A DNA stretch of 64,000 bases from Rhodobacter sp. (GTDB taxonomy: Bacteria; Pseudomonadota; Alphaproteobacteria; Rhodobacterales; Rhodobacteraceae), in assembly GCA_020250175.1 (NCBI GenBank), contig JADCEN010000033.1:100089-164088 (forward strand), in the 5' to 3' direction. Numbering within the stretch: the stretch's first letter is position 1; the number at the start of each line of letters is the position of its first letter. The notes below the pieces were generated by a model, which worked only from the letters and a program-made list of their open reading frames with translations, searched no databases and had not been told where the DNA came from. Made by a program: the position numbers and the translations under genes. This document shows, piece by piece, positions 53,401-63,067 of this stretch.

Positions 53401-53426
53401 GCAGACCCCGGTTTTCCGGGGTCTGC
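53401..53426 (-). terminator. Rho-independent-type hairpin
   Basis: GCAGACCCCGG-tttt-CCGGGGTCTGC perfect 11-bp stem, immediately downstream of the small minus-strand gene. Confidence 0.7.
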
Positions 53427-53433
53427 CGGGATG

Positions 53434-53601
53434 TCAGCTTGTGACTTCGGGGGTGCAGGCCTGCTGTGCCGCATCCCAGACCTGGCCCGCTGCGCATTGC
53501 GAAGCGGATTGCATCTTTGCCTGGTCGCAGCCCGGCCCGGCCAGCGCAAACGTCGGCGCAAGGGTCAGGGCGATCAGGCAGAGGGTTGTCTTGATCTTCA
53601 T
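53434..53601 (-). CDS. Small secreted Cys-rich protein (55 aa)
   Basis: MKIKTTLCLIALTLAPTFALAGPGCDQAKMQSASQCAAGQVWDAAQQACTPEVTS; signal peptide; below the ORF-track cutoff; motif shared with the neighbouring gene. Confidence 0.7.
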   Translation of the reverse strand: MKIKTTLCLIALTLAPTFALAGPGCDQAKMQSASQCAAGQVWDAAQQACTPEVTS

Positions 53602-53697
53602 GGCGCGTCCTTTCGTTGCAGTGGAAGAAGGGAACCCCGGATCATGATTCGCGGCAAGCCCGCCGCCCCTGTGCGCCGCCGGATCACGCGATTGTCA

Positions 53698-54234
53698 TCA
53701 GTACGAGTGCGTCTGTCCGGTGCGGATGGCGCTTTCCAGGGCGGTCTCGGCCCACAGCCCCGCACCGCCGCGCGCCCGGATCTGATCCAGTTGCAGTTGC
53801 GCCAGCTCGATCTTGCCCAATTCGACATAGGCCTGCCCCAGATAGGACCGGCACAGAAGGTTGTCCGGGTTCAGCGCCAGCGCCGCATCATAGGCGGCAA
53901 GACCCTCGGCCATGCGCCCGGCCTTGCGGTTGGCAAAGCCGATATAGGTCAGGACCCGGTCGGTCTGGCCCTCGGTCATGGCCGACAGAACGATCAGCGC
54001 GTCTTCGGGGCGACCTGCCCAGGCAAGTTCGCGCACCGCCCGGAACCGCGTGTCGTCGTCCAGCTGCCCGCTTTTGGCATCCACGCAGCTTTTGGTGGCC
54101 TCGTCCCAGACCTGGCCGTTGACGCATTCGGTGCTGGTCTGGGTGGCGGGCGGCGGCTCGGTGTCGTCGCTGCCGGCGGCAAGGGCGGCAAAAGGCAGAA
54201 GGGCCAGCGTGGCAGCGGCAGCGATAGGGCGCAT
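53698..54234 (-). CDS. Secreted TPR protein with C..GQVWDxxxxxC motif
   Basis: MRPIAAAATLALLPFAALAAG signal; TECVNGQVWDEATKSCVDAK; AALALNPDNLLCRSYLGQAYVELGK TPR. Confidence 0.75.
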   Translation of the reverse strand: MRPIAAAATLALLPFAALAAGSDDTEPPPATQTSTECVNGQVWDEATKSCVDAKSGQLDDDTRFRAVRELAWAGRPEDALIVLSAMTEGQTDRVLTYIGFANRKAGRMAEGLAAYDAALALNPDNLLCRSYLGQAYVELGKIELAQLQLDQIRARGGAGLWAETALESAIRTGQTHSY

Positions 54235-54323
54235 AGTCTCTCTCCTTCTTCTGATCCAAGGATAGCGCCCTTGCCGGCAAGACCGGCTCACGTTCGCGTG
54301 ACGGCCCGGGTTGGCGGGGGGCG

Positions 54324-55628
54324 TCATGCCCCGAAGACGCGCGCGAAGATCGTGTCGACATGCCGGGTGTGATAGCCAAGGTCAAACTTCGCCTCGATCT
54401 CGGCGGGTGGCAGTGCTGCTGTCACCTCGGGGTCGGCCAGAAGCTCGGTCTTGAAATCCGCCCCCTGGTCCCAGACCTTCATCGCGTTGCGCTGCACCAG
54501 ACGATAGGCGTCCTCGCGGCTGAGTCCGGCCTGGGTCAGGGCCAGCAGGACGCGCTGGCTCATCACCAGACCGCGGAACCTGTTCAGGTTGGCCAGCATG
54601 GTGTCGGGGTAGATCACCAGCTTTTCGATGACACCCGCCAGCCGGTGCAGCGCGAAATCCAGCGTGATCGTCGCATCCGGCCCGATGGCCCGTTCCACCG
54701 AGGAATGGCTGATGTCCCGTTCATGCCACAGCGCCACGTTTTCCATGGCCGGGATCACCGCCATGCGCACCAGCCGCGCAAGGCCCGTCAGGTTTTCCGA
54801 CAACACCGGGTTGCGCTTGTGCGGCATGGCGCTGCTGCCCTTCTGGCCGGGGGAAAAGAATTCTTCCGCCTCCAGCACTTCGGTGCGCTGCATGTGGCGG
54901 ATTTCGACGGCGATGTTTTCGATCCCCGAAGCGATGACGCCCAGCGTCGCAAAGAACATCGCATGCCGGTCGCGCGGGATCACCTGGGTGCTGATCGGTT
55001 CCGGCACCAGCCCCATCATCGCGCAGACATGCGCTTCGACCGCAGGATCGATATTGGCGAAGGTTCCGACGGCCCCCGATATGGCCCCGGTCGCAATTTC
55101 CGAACGCGCGTTCACCAAACGCGCCCGGTTGCGGGACATCTCGGCATAGAAGCGGGCAAAGGTCAGGCCCATGGTCGTGGGTTCGGCATGAATGCCGTGG
55201 CTGCGCCCGATGCGCGGGGTGTGCCTGTGTTCCAGCGCGCGGGCTTTCAGCGCCGCCAGCACCCGGTCGAGGCCCATCAGCAGCAGGTCGCTGGCGCGGC
55301 ACAGCTGGATGTTCAGCGTTGTGTCCAGAACATCGGAACTGGTCATGCCCTGGTGCACGAAACGCGCCTCGTCCGCGCCGATATGTTCGGCCAGATGGGT
55401 CAGGAACGCGATCACGTCATGCCGGGTGACCGACTCGATCTCGTCGATCCGCGCCACGTCAAAGGTCACGTCCCTGGCCCGCCACACCGCTTCGGCGTTG
55501 GCCTTTGGAATCACGCCCAGGGCGGCCTGGGCATCGCAGGCATGGGCCTCGATCTCGAACCAGATGCGGAACCGGGTTTCGGGCGACCACAGGGCCACCA
55601 TCTCGGGGCGGGAATAGCGCGGGATCAT
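54324..55628 (-). CDS. purB: Adenylosuccinate lyase
   Basis: GMTSSDVLDTTLNIQL, EEFFSPGQKGSSAMPHKRNPVLSENLTG. Confidence 0.98.
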   Translation of the reverse strand: MIPRYSRPEMVALWSPETRFRIWFEIEAHACDAQAALGVIPKANAEAVWRARDVTFDVARIDEIESVTRHDVIAFLTHLAEHIGADEARFVHQGMTSSDVLDTTLNIQLCRASDLLLMGLDRVLAALKARALEHRHTPRIGRSHGIHAEPTTMGLTFARFYAEMSRNRARLVNARSEIATGAISGAVGTFANIDPAVEAHVCAMMGLVPEPISTQVIPRDRHAMFFATLGVIASGIENIAVEIRHMQRTEVLEAEEFFSPGQKGSSAMPHKRNPVLSENLTGLARLVRMAVIPAMENVALWHERDISHSSVERAIGPDATITLDFALHRLAGVIEKLVIYPDTMLANLNRFRGLVMSQRVLLALTQAGLSREDAYRLVQRNAMKVWDQGADFKTELLADPEVTAALPPAEIEAKFDLGYHTRHVDTIFARVFGA

Positions 55629-56037
55629 CGGCAGGCCTTTCAGGTGCGGGGGCGGGCGCGGTCGGCATAGTCGCCACCGGCCAGCCTGGCAAGGACCGGT
55701 CCTGGCACATGACCGCCGTCAGACCCGCCTGCGCTGTCTGCTCTGCCCTGTCCCGCAGGTGCCGGATATCTGGCCCGTGCGGGCCGGGCCGGAAGTCAGG
55801 CGGCCCCGTCGGCCCCGGTCCCGGGCCGTCCGGAAGGCCCCCGGCAGGAGTGGAAGGCCTGCGGCTGCACGATGCCGGGGGGGGCCGGAAGGTGCGCTGG
55901 CCCGCGCCCTCTTCGGTCCGGCCCCGTTCGCAAGGCCGGGGTCGGGACTGACCACAGGGCCTTGATATCTGCTTTACGGGCCGGGGCGGATCGGTCACGA
56001 TGTGGCGGTCTGCCGATTTGCAGGAAGGAGGGTGAGG

Positions 56038-56676
56038 ATGGTTGAAGTCGTACAGGGCCGCGAGGTGACGATCACCTTTGATGCCAAGCGCTGCGTGCAT
56101 TCGCGCAACTGCGTGCTGGGGCACCCCGAGGTGTTCGTGCCCAACGTCAAGGGGGACTGGATCTATCCCGACGCCGCCCCCGCCGGGACCGTGCTGCGGA
56201 TTGGGCTGGCCTGCCCATCGGGTGCCATCCGCGTCACCCGCAATGACGGTTCCGCCACATCCGAGGTGCCGCCTGCGGTCAACACGCTGCGCCTTCGCGA
56301 AAACGGCCCCCTGTCGCTTGAGGCGCCGATGCTGATCGGCGGCGTTGCGGCAAGCAGTGTGCGCGCCACCCTGTGCCGCTGCGGCGCGTCGCGCAATAAG
56401 CCCTATTGCGATGGCAGCCACGCCGAGGCCGGATTTACCGCCACCGGTGAGACGCCGGTGAAAGAGTCTGAGCCGCTGGCTGCGCGTGATGGGCCGGTCG
56501 AGGTTGTGCCATTGCCGAACGGACCGCTGAAACTGGCCGGAAATGTCGAGGTCGTCTCGGGCACCGGCAAGACGCTGAACCGGGCGACCCAGTTGTTCCT
56601 GTGCCGCTGCGGCCAGTCAAAGACCAAGCCCTATTGCGATGGCAGCCACAAGGCGGCGGGCTTCGTGGCCGACTGA
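56038..56676 (+). CDS. (4Fe-4S) mono-cluster (YjdI-like) plus dual CDGSH iron-sulfur protein
   Basis: VTITFDAKRCVHSRNCVLGHPEVF... and two CRCGxSxxKPYCDGSHxxAGF motifs. Confidence 0.92.
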   Translation: MVEVVQGREVTITFDAKRCVHSRNCVLGHPEVFVPNVKGDWIYPDAAPAGTVLRIGLACPSGAIRVTRNDGSATSEVPPAVNTLRLRENGPLSLEAPMLIGGVAASSVRATLCRCGASRNKPYCDGSHAEAGFTATGETPVKESEPLAARDGPVEVVPLPNGPLKLAGNVEVVSGTGKTLNRATQLFLCRCGQSKTKPYCDGSHKAAGFVAD

Positions 56677-56718
56677 CCCCGCAGACCGCGCCGTCCTGAC
56701 ACGGCGCGGTCACCGCTG

Positions 56719-56792
56719 CGATTTTTCTGCGAAAAATCCCAAAGGCGGCACGGTAGCCAGCCGTAGACGTGGGATTTTTCGCAGAAAAATCG
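56719..56792. terminator. 23-bp perfect inverted repeat between convergent genes (probable bidirectional terminator)
   Basis: CGATTTTTCTGCGAAAAATCCCA (56719-56741) and its exact reverse complement TGGGATTTTTCGCAGAAAAATCG (56770-56792). Confidence 0.7.
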
Positions 56793-56844
56793 TCGCAGGA
56801 ACCGGCGCAGGCCGCCGCGCCGGCATCCGGTCGGGCAGCCCCGG

Positions 56845-58188
56845 TCAGGCCTGTCCCATCAGGCGCGGGTCAAAGGGATAGGTCGTCAGGTTCTCGAATC
56901 CCGTTTCGGTGATCAGCACCTGATCCTCCAGCTTGATCGAGAAATCGCCGCCCTCGGGGCTGACCAGAGCCTCGACACAGATCACGTTTCCCGGCTCCAG
57001 CACGGCATCGAAGGCGCCTTCGGTATAGCCGTCGGGGTAGGTCACATAGGGCCATTCATCGCACAGGCCCACGCCATGCATCTTGCAGGAATATTTCTGC
57101 CGCCAGTACTGCGCGTCAAGCTGGTGGCCGCCATGGACCAGCTCCTTGATCGAAACACCCGGTTTCAGCATCGCCATATTGATGGCGATATGGTCCATCG
57201 CATGTCCCATCGCCGAGATCATCGCATTGGTCGGGCGTCCGTCGCCCACCCACCAGGTGCGCGAGATATCGATACACATGCCGTAGGCACCGATCAGGTC
57301 GGTATCAAACGCCACGATTTCATTGTTCTGCACGATCCGCGGGCCGCATTCCTGAAACCAGGGATTGGTGCGCGGACCCGAGGCCAGCAGGCGGGTTTCA
57401 ATCCATTCGCCGCCGCGCCGGATGTTTTCGGCATGCAGCACCGACCAGATGTCATCCTCGCTCATGCCCCCGCCGGGTACGCAGTCGCGCGTGGCGCGTT
57501 CCATCACCGCAATGGCGCTTTCGCAGGCGTGGTGGGCGCAGCGCATGGCGGCGATGTCATCAGGGCCTTTTACCGCGCGGACCCGCTCGGTCACCTCTTC
57601 GCCTTCGACCACGACAAAGCCGATGCGTTCCAGCGCGCGCAGGCCGGCGATCATGATCTTGTCCACCGCCAGCCGGCGGTTTGTGCCGCAATGGGCGCGC
57701 ATGATCTCATCAACCTGGGCGGCAAAGCCCCTGGCCGCGTCTTCGCCCCGGTCGCCGGTCGAGTTGTAGAAGAACGTCGCGCCCGACCGGATTTCCTTGA
57801 TCAAGGGGTTGAAGGTCACCAGAAACGGCGAATTCTTGTATTCCCATATCACCATATGCCCATCGGCGCAGAGCAGGACCGCGCGGAACGGGTTATGCGT
57901 GTTCCAAAGCTGCATGTTGGTGGTATCGGTGGCATAGCGGATGTTCAGCGGATCAAACATCAGCAGCCCGCCATAGCCGCGCGTCACCAGCGCCTGCGTC
58001 AGCCGCGACCAGCGGAAGTGCCGCATCGCGGCCAGATCGGGCGGGGTCAGGCCCGCTGCCGCCCATTCGGCAAAGGCAAGCTGTGTCGGCCCGATTTCCA
58101 CGCGGTCATTGTCATTGGGCGAACCATCGGCCAGCACGGCCCCCCGGCCGGGGTCGATCTTGCGGCGGTCGGCGTAGTGCTGGTTCAT
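56845..58188 (-). CDS. dddP: DMSP lyase DddP (M24 metallopeptidase-fold)
   Basis: MNQHYADRRKIDPGRGAVLADGSPNDNDRVEIGPTQLAFAEW...MFDPLNIRYATDTTNMQLWNTHNPFRA...IETRLLASGPRTNPWFQECGPRI; recalled DddP sequences closely resemble this throughout. Confidence 0.9.
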   Translation of the reverse strand: MNQHYADRRKIDPGRGAVLADGSPNDNDRVEIGPTQLAFAEWAAAGLTPPDLAAMRHFRWSRLTQALVTRGYGGLLMFDPLNIRYATDTTNMQLWNTHNPFRAVLLCADGHMVIWEYKNSPFLVTFNPLIKEIRSGATFFYNSTGDRGEDAARGFAAQVDEIMRAHCGTNRRLAVDKIMIAGLRALERIGFVVVEGEEVTERVRAVKGPDDIAAMRCAHHACESAIAVMERATRDCVPGGGMSEDDIWSVLHAENIRRGGEWIETRLLASGPRTNPWFQECGPRIVQNNEIVAFDTDLIGAYGMCIDISRTWWVGDGRPTNAMISAMGHAMDHIAINMAMLKPGVSIKELVHGGHQLDAQYWRQKYSCKMHGVGLCDEWPYVTYPDGYTEGAFDAVLEPGNVICVEALVSPEGGDFSIKLEDQVLITETGFENLTTYPFDPRLMGQA

Positions 58189-58310
58189 CGCGGCCCCCTG
58201 CTTTTGGCCAAGCGTCCCGCAGCGCAGCGCGCCTGGCTTGCCTGTGCGCGACATGGACCTGTCGGTTTCATGCCCTTCCCCCGGGTGCGCGGCCCGGCTA
58301 GAACCGGGGG

Positions 58311-59090
58311 ATGACCCCGATCCTGCAAACCACACTGCCCTTTGCGCCCTGGATGGACCCGCGCACCAACCGTCTTCCCGGCGTGTTGCCGCTGGAGGGG
58401 GATGACTGGCTGCGGGTGGACGAGGCTTTCGGGGCGCAGATGGCCGAACGTGACCGGCTGATCCGGGAGGTGCCCGGGCTGGTTCATGCGCTTTTGCCGC
58501 AGGGCGTTCCTGCTGCGCAGGACCTTTACAGGCGCGTGCTGGCCCGGCTGGCCACAGAGACCGGATATGTCGTGGGGGCGGATGCGGTGCAGCGCCCTGA
58601 TGGTGTCTCAATCCCGCTGGACCCGTCGCAGCCGCTGCTGACGCTGGGGCGGCTGGTGCAGGAAGACCTCTGTCTGCTGGAGGCGGCGGGCAATGAGCAT
58701 GTGCTGACCGGGGCGATCCTGTGCTTTCCGGCAAGCTGGACGCTGGCGCAGAAGATCGGCCGTCCGCTGTCGGACATTCACATTCCGGTGCCGTCCTATG
58801 ACGCGGGAATCGCGCGCCGCGTGCAGCGCATGTTTGATGCGATCCGCCCCGAACAACCGCTTTGGCGGGCCAATGCGCTGCTGTATGATGACCCGACGCT
58901 GTTCCAGCCCCGGCGGGAAGGCGTGCCCCGTCCGCGTCCGGTCGAAAAGACCTATCTCAGGTCGGAACGGCAATGCCTGCTGCGCCTGCCCGAAACGCGG
59001 GCGGTGGTGTTCACGATCCACACCTGTGTGCTGCGGCGGTCCGACCTGCCGCCGGATGCCGAAGCCGCGATTCTGGCGCTTCACCCCTGA
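58311..59090 (+). CDS. DUF3445 (heme-dependent oxidative N-demethylase alpha-like) protein
   Basis: LPFAPWMDPRTNRLPGVLPL, QEDLCLLEAAGNEHVLTGAILCFPASWTLAQKIGRPLSDIHIPVP. Confidence 0.88.
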   Translation: MTPILQTTLPFAPWMDPRTNRLPGVLPLEGDDWLRVDEAFGAQMAERDRLIREVPGLVHALLPQGVPAAQDLYRRVLARLATETGYVVGADAVQRPDGVSIPLDPSQPLLTLGRLVQEDLCLLEAAGNEHVLTGAILCFPASWTLAQKIGRPLSDIHIPVPSYDAGIARRVQRMFDAIRPEQPLWRANALLYDDPTLFQPRREGVPRPRPVEKTYLRSERQCLLRLPETRAVVFTIHTCVLRRSDLPPDAEAAILALHP

Positions 59091-59159
59091 CGGGGCAAGG
59101 CAACGCAAAAAGGGCGCGCCCTGCGGCACGCCCTTGTCTGATCGGCAAAGCCTGCCGGA

Positions 59160-60569
59160 TCAGCAGGAGTAATACATCAGATATTCGATCGGATGCGGCG
59201 TATGCTCGTAGGCATAGACCTCGTCCCACTTCAGCGCGATGTAGGCTTCCAGCTGGTCCTTTGTGAACACGTCCCCGGCCAGCAGGAAGTCGTGATCCTT
59301 CTCCAGCTCCTGCAGCGCCTCGCGCAGCGAACCGCAGACCGTGGGGATCGCCGCCAGCTCTTCGGGGGGCAGATCATAAAGGTCCTTGTCCGAGGCGGGG
59401 CCGGGATCGATCTTGTTGCGGATACCGTCCAGGCCGGCCATCAGCAGGGCCGCGAAGGCAAGATAGGGGTTGGCCGCCGGATCGGGAAAGCGGGCTTCGA
59501 CACGCTTGGCTTTCGGCGATTCCGTCCACGGAATGCGCACGCAGCCAGAGCGGTTGCGGGCCGAATAGGCGCGCAGCACCGGGGCCTCGAAACCGGGGAT
59601 CAGGCGCTTATAGCTGTTGGTCGACGGATTGGTGATCGCGTTCAGCGCCTTGGCATGTTTCAGGATGCCGCCGATGAAATACAGCGCCTCCTGCGACAGG
59701 TCGGCATATTTGTCGCCGGCAAACAGCGGCTTGCCGCCCTTCCAGATCGACATGTTCACATGCATCCCCGACCCGTTGTCGCCCTTCATCGGTTTCGGCA
59801 TGAAGGTGACGGTCTTGCCGTAGGCGTGGGCCACGTTGTGGATCACATATTTGTACTTCTGGATATTGTCGGCCTGATCGACCAGACCGCCGAAGATCAT
59901 GCCCAACTCGTGCTGGCAGGTCGCCACCTCGTGGTGGTGCTTGTCCACCTTGATGCCCATGCGCTTCATCGTCGACAGCATCTCGCTGCGGATGTCCTGC
60001 GCCTCGTCCACCGGGTTCACCGGGAAGTAGCCGCCCTTGTGCGCCGCGCGGTGGCCGTAGTTGCCACCTTCGGTTGCGGTGCCGGTGTTCCAGGCTGCCG
60101 CTTCCGCGTCGATCTCGTAGGATACTTTGTTTGGGGTGATCAAATAGCGCACGTCGTCGAACAGGAAGAATTCGGCTTCCGGCCCGCAATAAAACGCATC
60201 ACCGATGCCCGAGGCCTTGAGATAGGCCTCTGCCTTCAGCGCGGTCTGGCGCGGGCAGCGCGAATAGGCCTCTCCTGTGTCGGGTTCGACCACGACGCAA
60301 TGCACGCACATGGTCTTTTCCGCATAGAACGGATCGATATAGACCGAGCCCGGATCGGGAATAAGCTTCATGTCGGACTGGTCGATGGATTTCCAGCCGG
60401 CAATCGATGAGCCGTCAAACATGAAGCCTTCTTCCCAGAAGTCTTCGTCGACGAGGTCAGCCACCAGCGTCACGTGCTGCAACTTGCCCTTCGGGTCGGT
60501 GAAGCGGATGTCGACATATTCGACATCCTCGTCTTGCATGAGTTTCAGGGCAGCCTTTACCTTGCTCAT
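59160..60569 (-). CDS. glnA: Glutamine synthetase, type I
   Basis: [48 protein letters not shown]. Confidence 0.98.
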   Translation of the reverse strand: MSKVKAALKLMQDEDVEYVDIRFTDPKGKLQHVTLVADLVDEDFWEEGFMFDGSSIAGWKSIDQSDMKLIPDPGSVYIDPFYAEKTMCVHCVVVEPDTGEAYSRCPRQTALKAEAYLKASGIGDAFYCGPEAEFFLFDDVRYLITPNKVSYEIDAEAAAWNTGTATEGGNYGHRAAHKGGYFPVNPVDEAQDIRSEMLSTMKRMGIKVDKHHHEVATCQHELGMIFGGLVDQADNIQKYKYVIHNVAHAYGKTVTFMPKPMKGDNGSGMHVNMSIWKGGKPLFAGDKYADLSQEALYFIGGILKHAKALNAITNPSTNSYKRLIPGFEAPVLRAYSARNRSGCVRIPWTESPKAKRVEARFPDPAANPYLAFAALLMAGLDGIRNKIDPGPASDKDLYDLPPEELAAIPTVCGSLREALQELEKDHDFLLAGDVFTKDQLEAYIALKWDEVYAYEHTPHPIEYLMYYSC

Positions 60570-60637
60570 CTTGGGGTCATTCCTTCTGCTGGAGGGTCGT
60601 TGCGGCGGCCGGGGGGCCAGCCGGACAGGGAGGGAGG

Positions 60638-61021
<384 letters not shown>

Positions 61022-61147
61022 TCAAACCGGGGCCACAATTGGCTAGGCTGAACTGGTGCAAGACGGGGCAGGGAATCGCGGTTGGCCGCCTGATTTCGCG
61101 GCAAGACGCCTGAAATGTGGGCGATCTGAGAACGGAAGGGCGCGGGA

Positions 61148-62866
61148 ATGACCGAGGTTGTGACATCTGCCCAAATGCGCGCCATCGAGGCGGCAGCGAT
61201 TGCAAAGGGTTCCGTCACCGGGCTGGAGTTGATGGAGCGCGCCGGTGCCGCCGTTGTCGCGGCGGTCTTCGCCGAATGGCCGGAGCTTGCGGGCGGCGCG
61301 CACCGGGCCGTGGTGCTCTGCGGTCCGGGCAACAATGGCGGCGACGGGTTTGTGGTGGCGCGGCTGTTGAAGGCGGCAGGCTGGGCGGTGGACGTGTTCC
61401 TTTACGGCGACGCCGCAAAGCTGCCTCTGGATGCGCGGGTGAACCATGAGCGATGGAGGGGAATGGGAGAGGTTGCGGCCCTGTCCTTTCCCGACGTGAC
61501 CGGTGCAGAGGGCGAGCGCTTCGGCGACGCCGTGTTTGGCATTTCGCAGACCGCCCTGCTGGTCGATGCGCTCTTCGGGATCGGCTTGACGCGCCCCGTG
61601 GCCGGGTTGCATCCGCTGCTGACTGGGAATGACATATATGCGACGTTTGGTGATCTGATGCCGGTCCGCTTCGTGTCGGTCGACATGCCCACCGGGATAT
61701 GCGCCGACAGCGGACGGGTGTTGCGTGTGGACCCCGGGGCGCCGATGCCCTGGGACGCCTTTCAGGCTGCCCTGACGGTGACGTTCCATGCCCTGAAACC
61801 CGGTCATCTGCTGGCCGATGGCCCCGAGTATTGCCGCAAGGTGGTGGTGGCCGACATCGGGCTGGGCCCGCTTGCGGCGGGATCGGGGAAGATCGGGCTG
61901 GACCTGGTCGGCAGACCCGACACTGCAAGGCTTTCAAAGCGTAGCGGGCACAAGTACAGCCACGGCCATGCGCTGATCCTGTCGGGCGGCATCGGGCGCG
62001 GCGGGGCCGCGCGCCTTGCAGCGCGCGGCGCGCTGCGGATCGGGGCGGGGCTGGTGACGCTGGGTTGCCCTCCTTCTGCGCTGACCGAGAACGCGGCGCG
62101 GCTGGATGCGGTGATGCTTCGCCCGGTAAAGGATGCGGCGGCGCTGGCGGGACTGCTGACGGATACGCGGATCAACGCGCTTTGCCTCGGGCCGGGGCTG
62201 GGGGTGGAACGGGCAGCGGCGCTGCTGGCACTGGCGCTGCGGGAAAGCGGCGGGTCCGGGGGTGGCAGAGGCCCCGGCCCGGAGGCCGGGGCGCCGAAGC
62301 GCGCGCGGCGGGCGGTGGTGATCGATGCCGACGGGCTGACGGCGCTGGCGGGGGATGCCGCATTGTTCGGGCTGCTGCACGACGGCTGTGTGCTGACGCC
62401 GCATGGCGGCGAATTCGCGCGGCTCTTTCCCGATGTCGCCGCGCGGCTGGAAGCACCCGCGCAGCGTGGTCCCGCCTTTTCCAAGGTGGATGCGACGCGC
62501 GAGGCGGCGGCACGGGCGGGCTGCGTGGTGCTTTACAAGGGGCCGGATACGGTGATCGCCGATCCTGCGGGGCGGTGCAGCATCAACCCGGCCTCTTGTG
62601 ACCGTGCGGCCCCCTGGCTGGCGACGGCCGGTTCCGGCGATGTGCTGGCGGGTCTGATCGCCGGGCTTCTGGCGCGGGGCTTCAGCCCGTTCACGGCGGC
62701 GGAAACCGCAGCCTGGCTTCACACCGAAGCGGCCTTGCTGTTCGGTCCCGGTCTGATTGCGGAAGACCTGCCCGATTTGCTGCCGCAAGTGCTGCGCCGG
62801 CTGTTGGATCAGCGCGGTCCAACGGTCGCTGCGGCACTGTCCACCGATGGCGGTCCCTACTTGTAA
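61148..62866 (+). CDS. nnrD: Bifunctional NAD(P)H-hydrate epimerase/dehydratase
   Basis: CGPGNNGGDGFVVARLL (epimerase), LDADGLTAL-like VIDADGLTALAG, LTPHGGEFARL, WLATAGSGDVLAGLIAGLLARG. Confidence 0.95.
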   Translation: MTEVVTSAQMRAIEAAAIAKGSVTGLELMERAGAAVVAAVFAEWPELAGGAHRAVVLCGPGNNGGDGFVVARLLKAAGWAVDVFLYGDAAKLPLDARVNHERWRGMGEVAALSFPDVTGAEGERFGDAVFGISQTALLVDALFGIGLTRPVAGLHPLLTGNDIYATFGDLMPVRFVSVDMPTGICADSGRVLRVDPGAPMPWDAFQAALTVTFHALKPGHLLADGPEYCRKVVVADIGLGPLAAGSGKIGLDLVGRPDTARLSKRSGHKYSHGHALILSGGIGRGGAARLAARGALRIGAGLVTLGCPPSALTENAARLDAVMLRPVKDAAALAGLLTDTRINALCLGPGLGVERAAALLALALRESGGSGGGRGPGPEAGAPKRARRAVVIDADGLTALAGDAALFGLLHDGCVLTPHGGEFARLFPDVAARLEAPAQRGPAFSKVDATREAAARAGCVVLYKGPDTVIADPAGRCSINPASCDRAAPWLATAGSGDVLAGLIAGLLARGFSPFTAAETAAWLHTEAALLFGPGLIAEDLPDLLPQVLRRLLDQRGPTVAAALSTDGGPYL

Positions 62867-62982
62867 ACTGCGGCCTCAGGGGGCAGGGCGAACAGAGTCT
62901 GCGAATTCCCCTCGTATCCGCCGTGCCGCTTTGCTAGACAGATCGCCGGTCCGGGCGGTCTGCGCGCTGTCGGGATCGGCAT

Positions 62983-63067
62983 GCGGGCGTGGCGAAACTG
63001 GCAGACGCACCAGATTTAGGTTCTGGCGCCGCAAGGCGTGGGGGTTCAAGTCCCTTCGCCCGCACCA
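62983..63067 (+). tRNA. tRNA-Leu (anticodon UAG)
   Basis: GCGGGCG...CGCCCGC acceptor stem, anticodon arm CCAGATTTAGGTTCTGG, long variable arm, T-arm GGGGGTTCAAGTCCC, encoded CCA. Confidence 0.95.

Noticed and set aside
51286-54372. 1028-aa plus-strand ORF
   Set aside because: Antisense to the DMT transporter, fliG-like and TPR genes; no recognisable motif, typical GC shadow frame.
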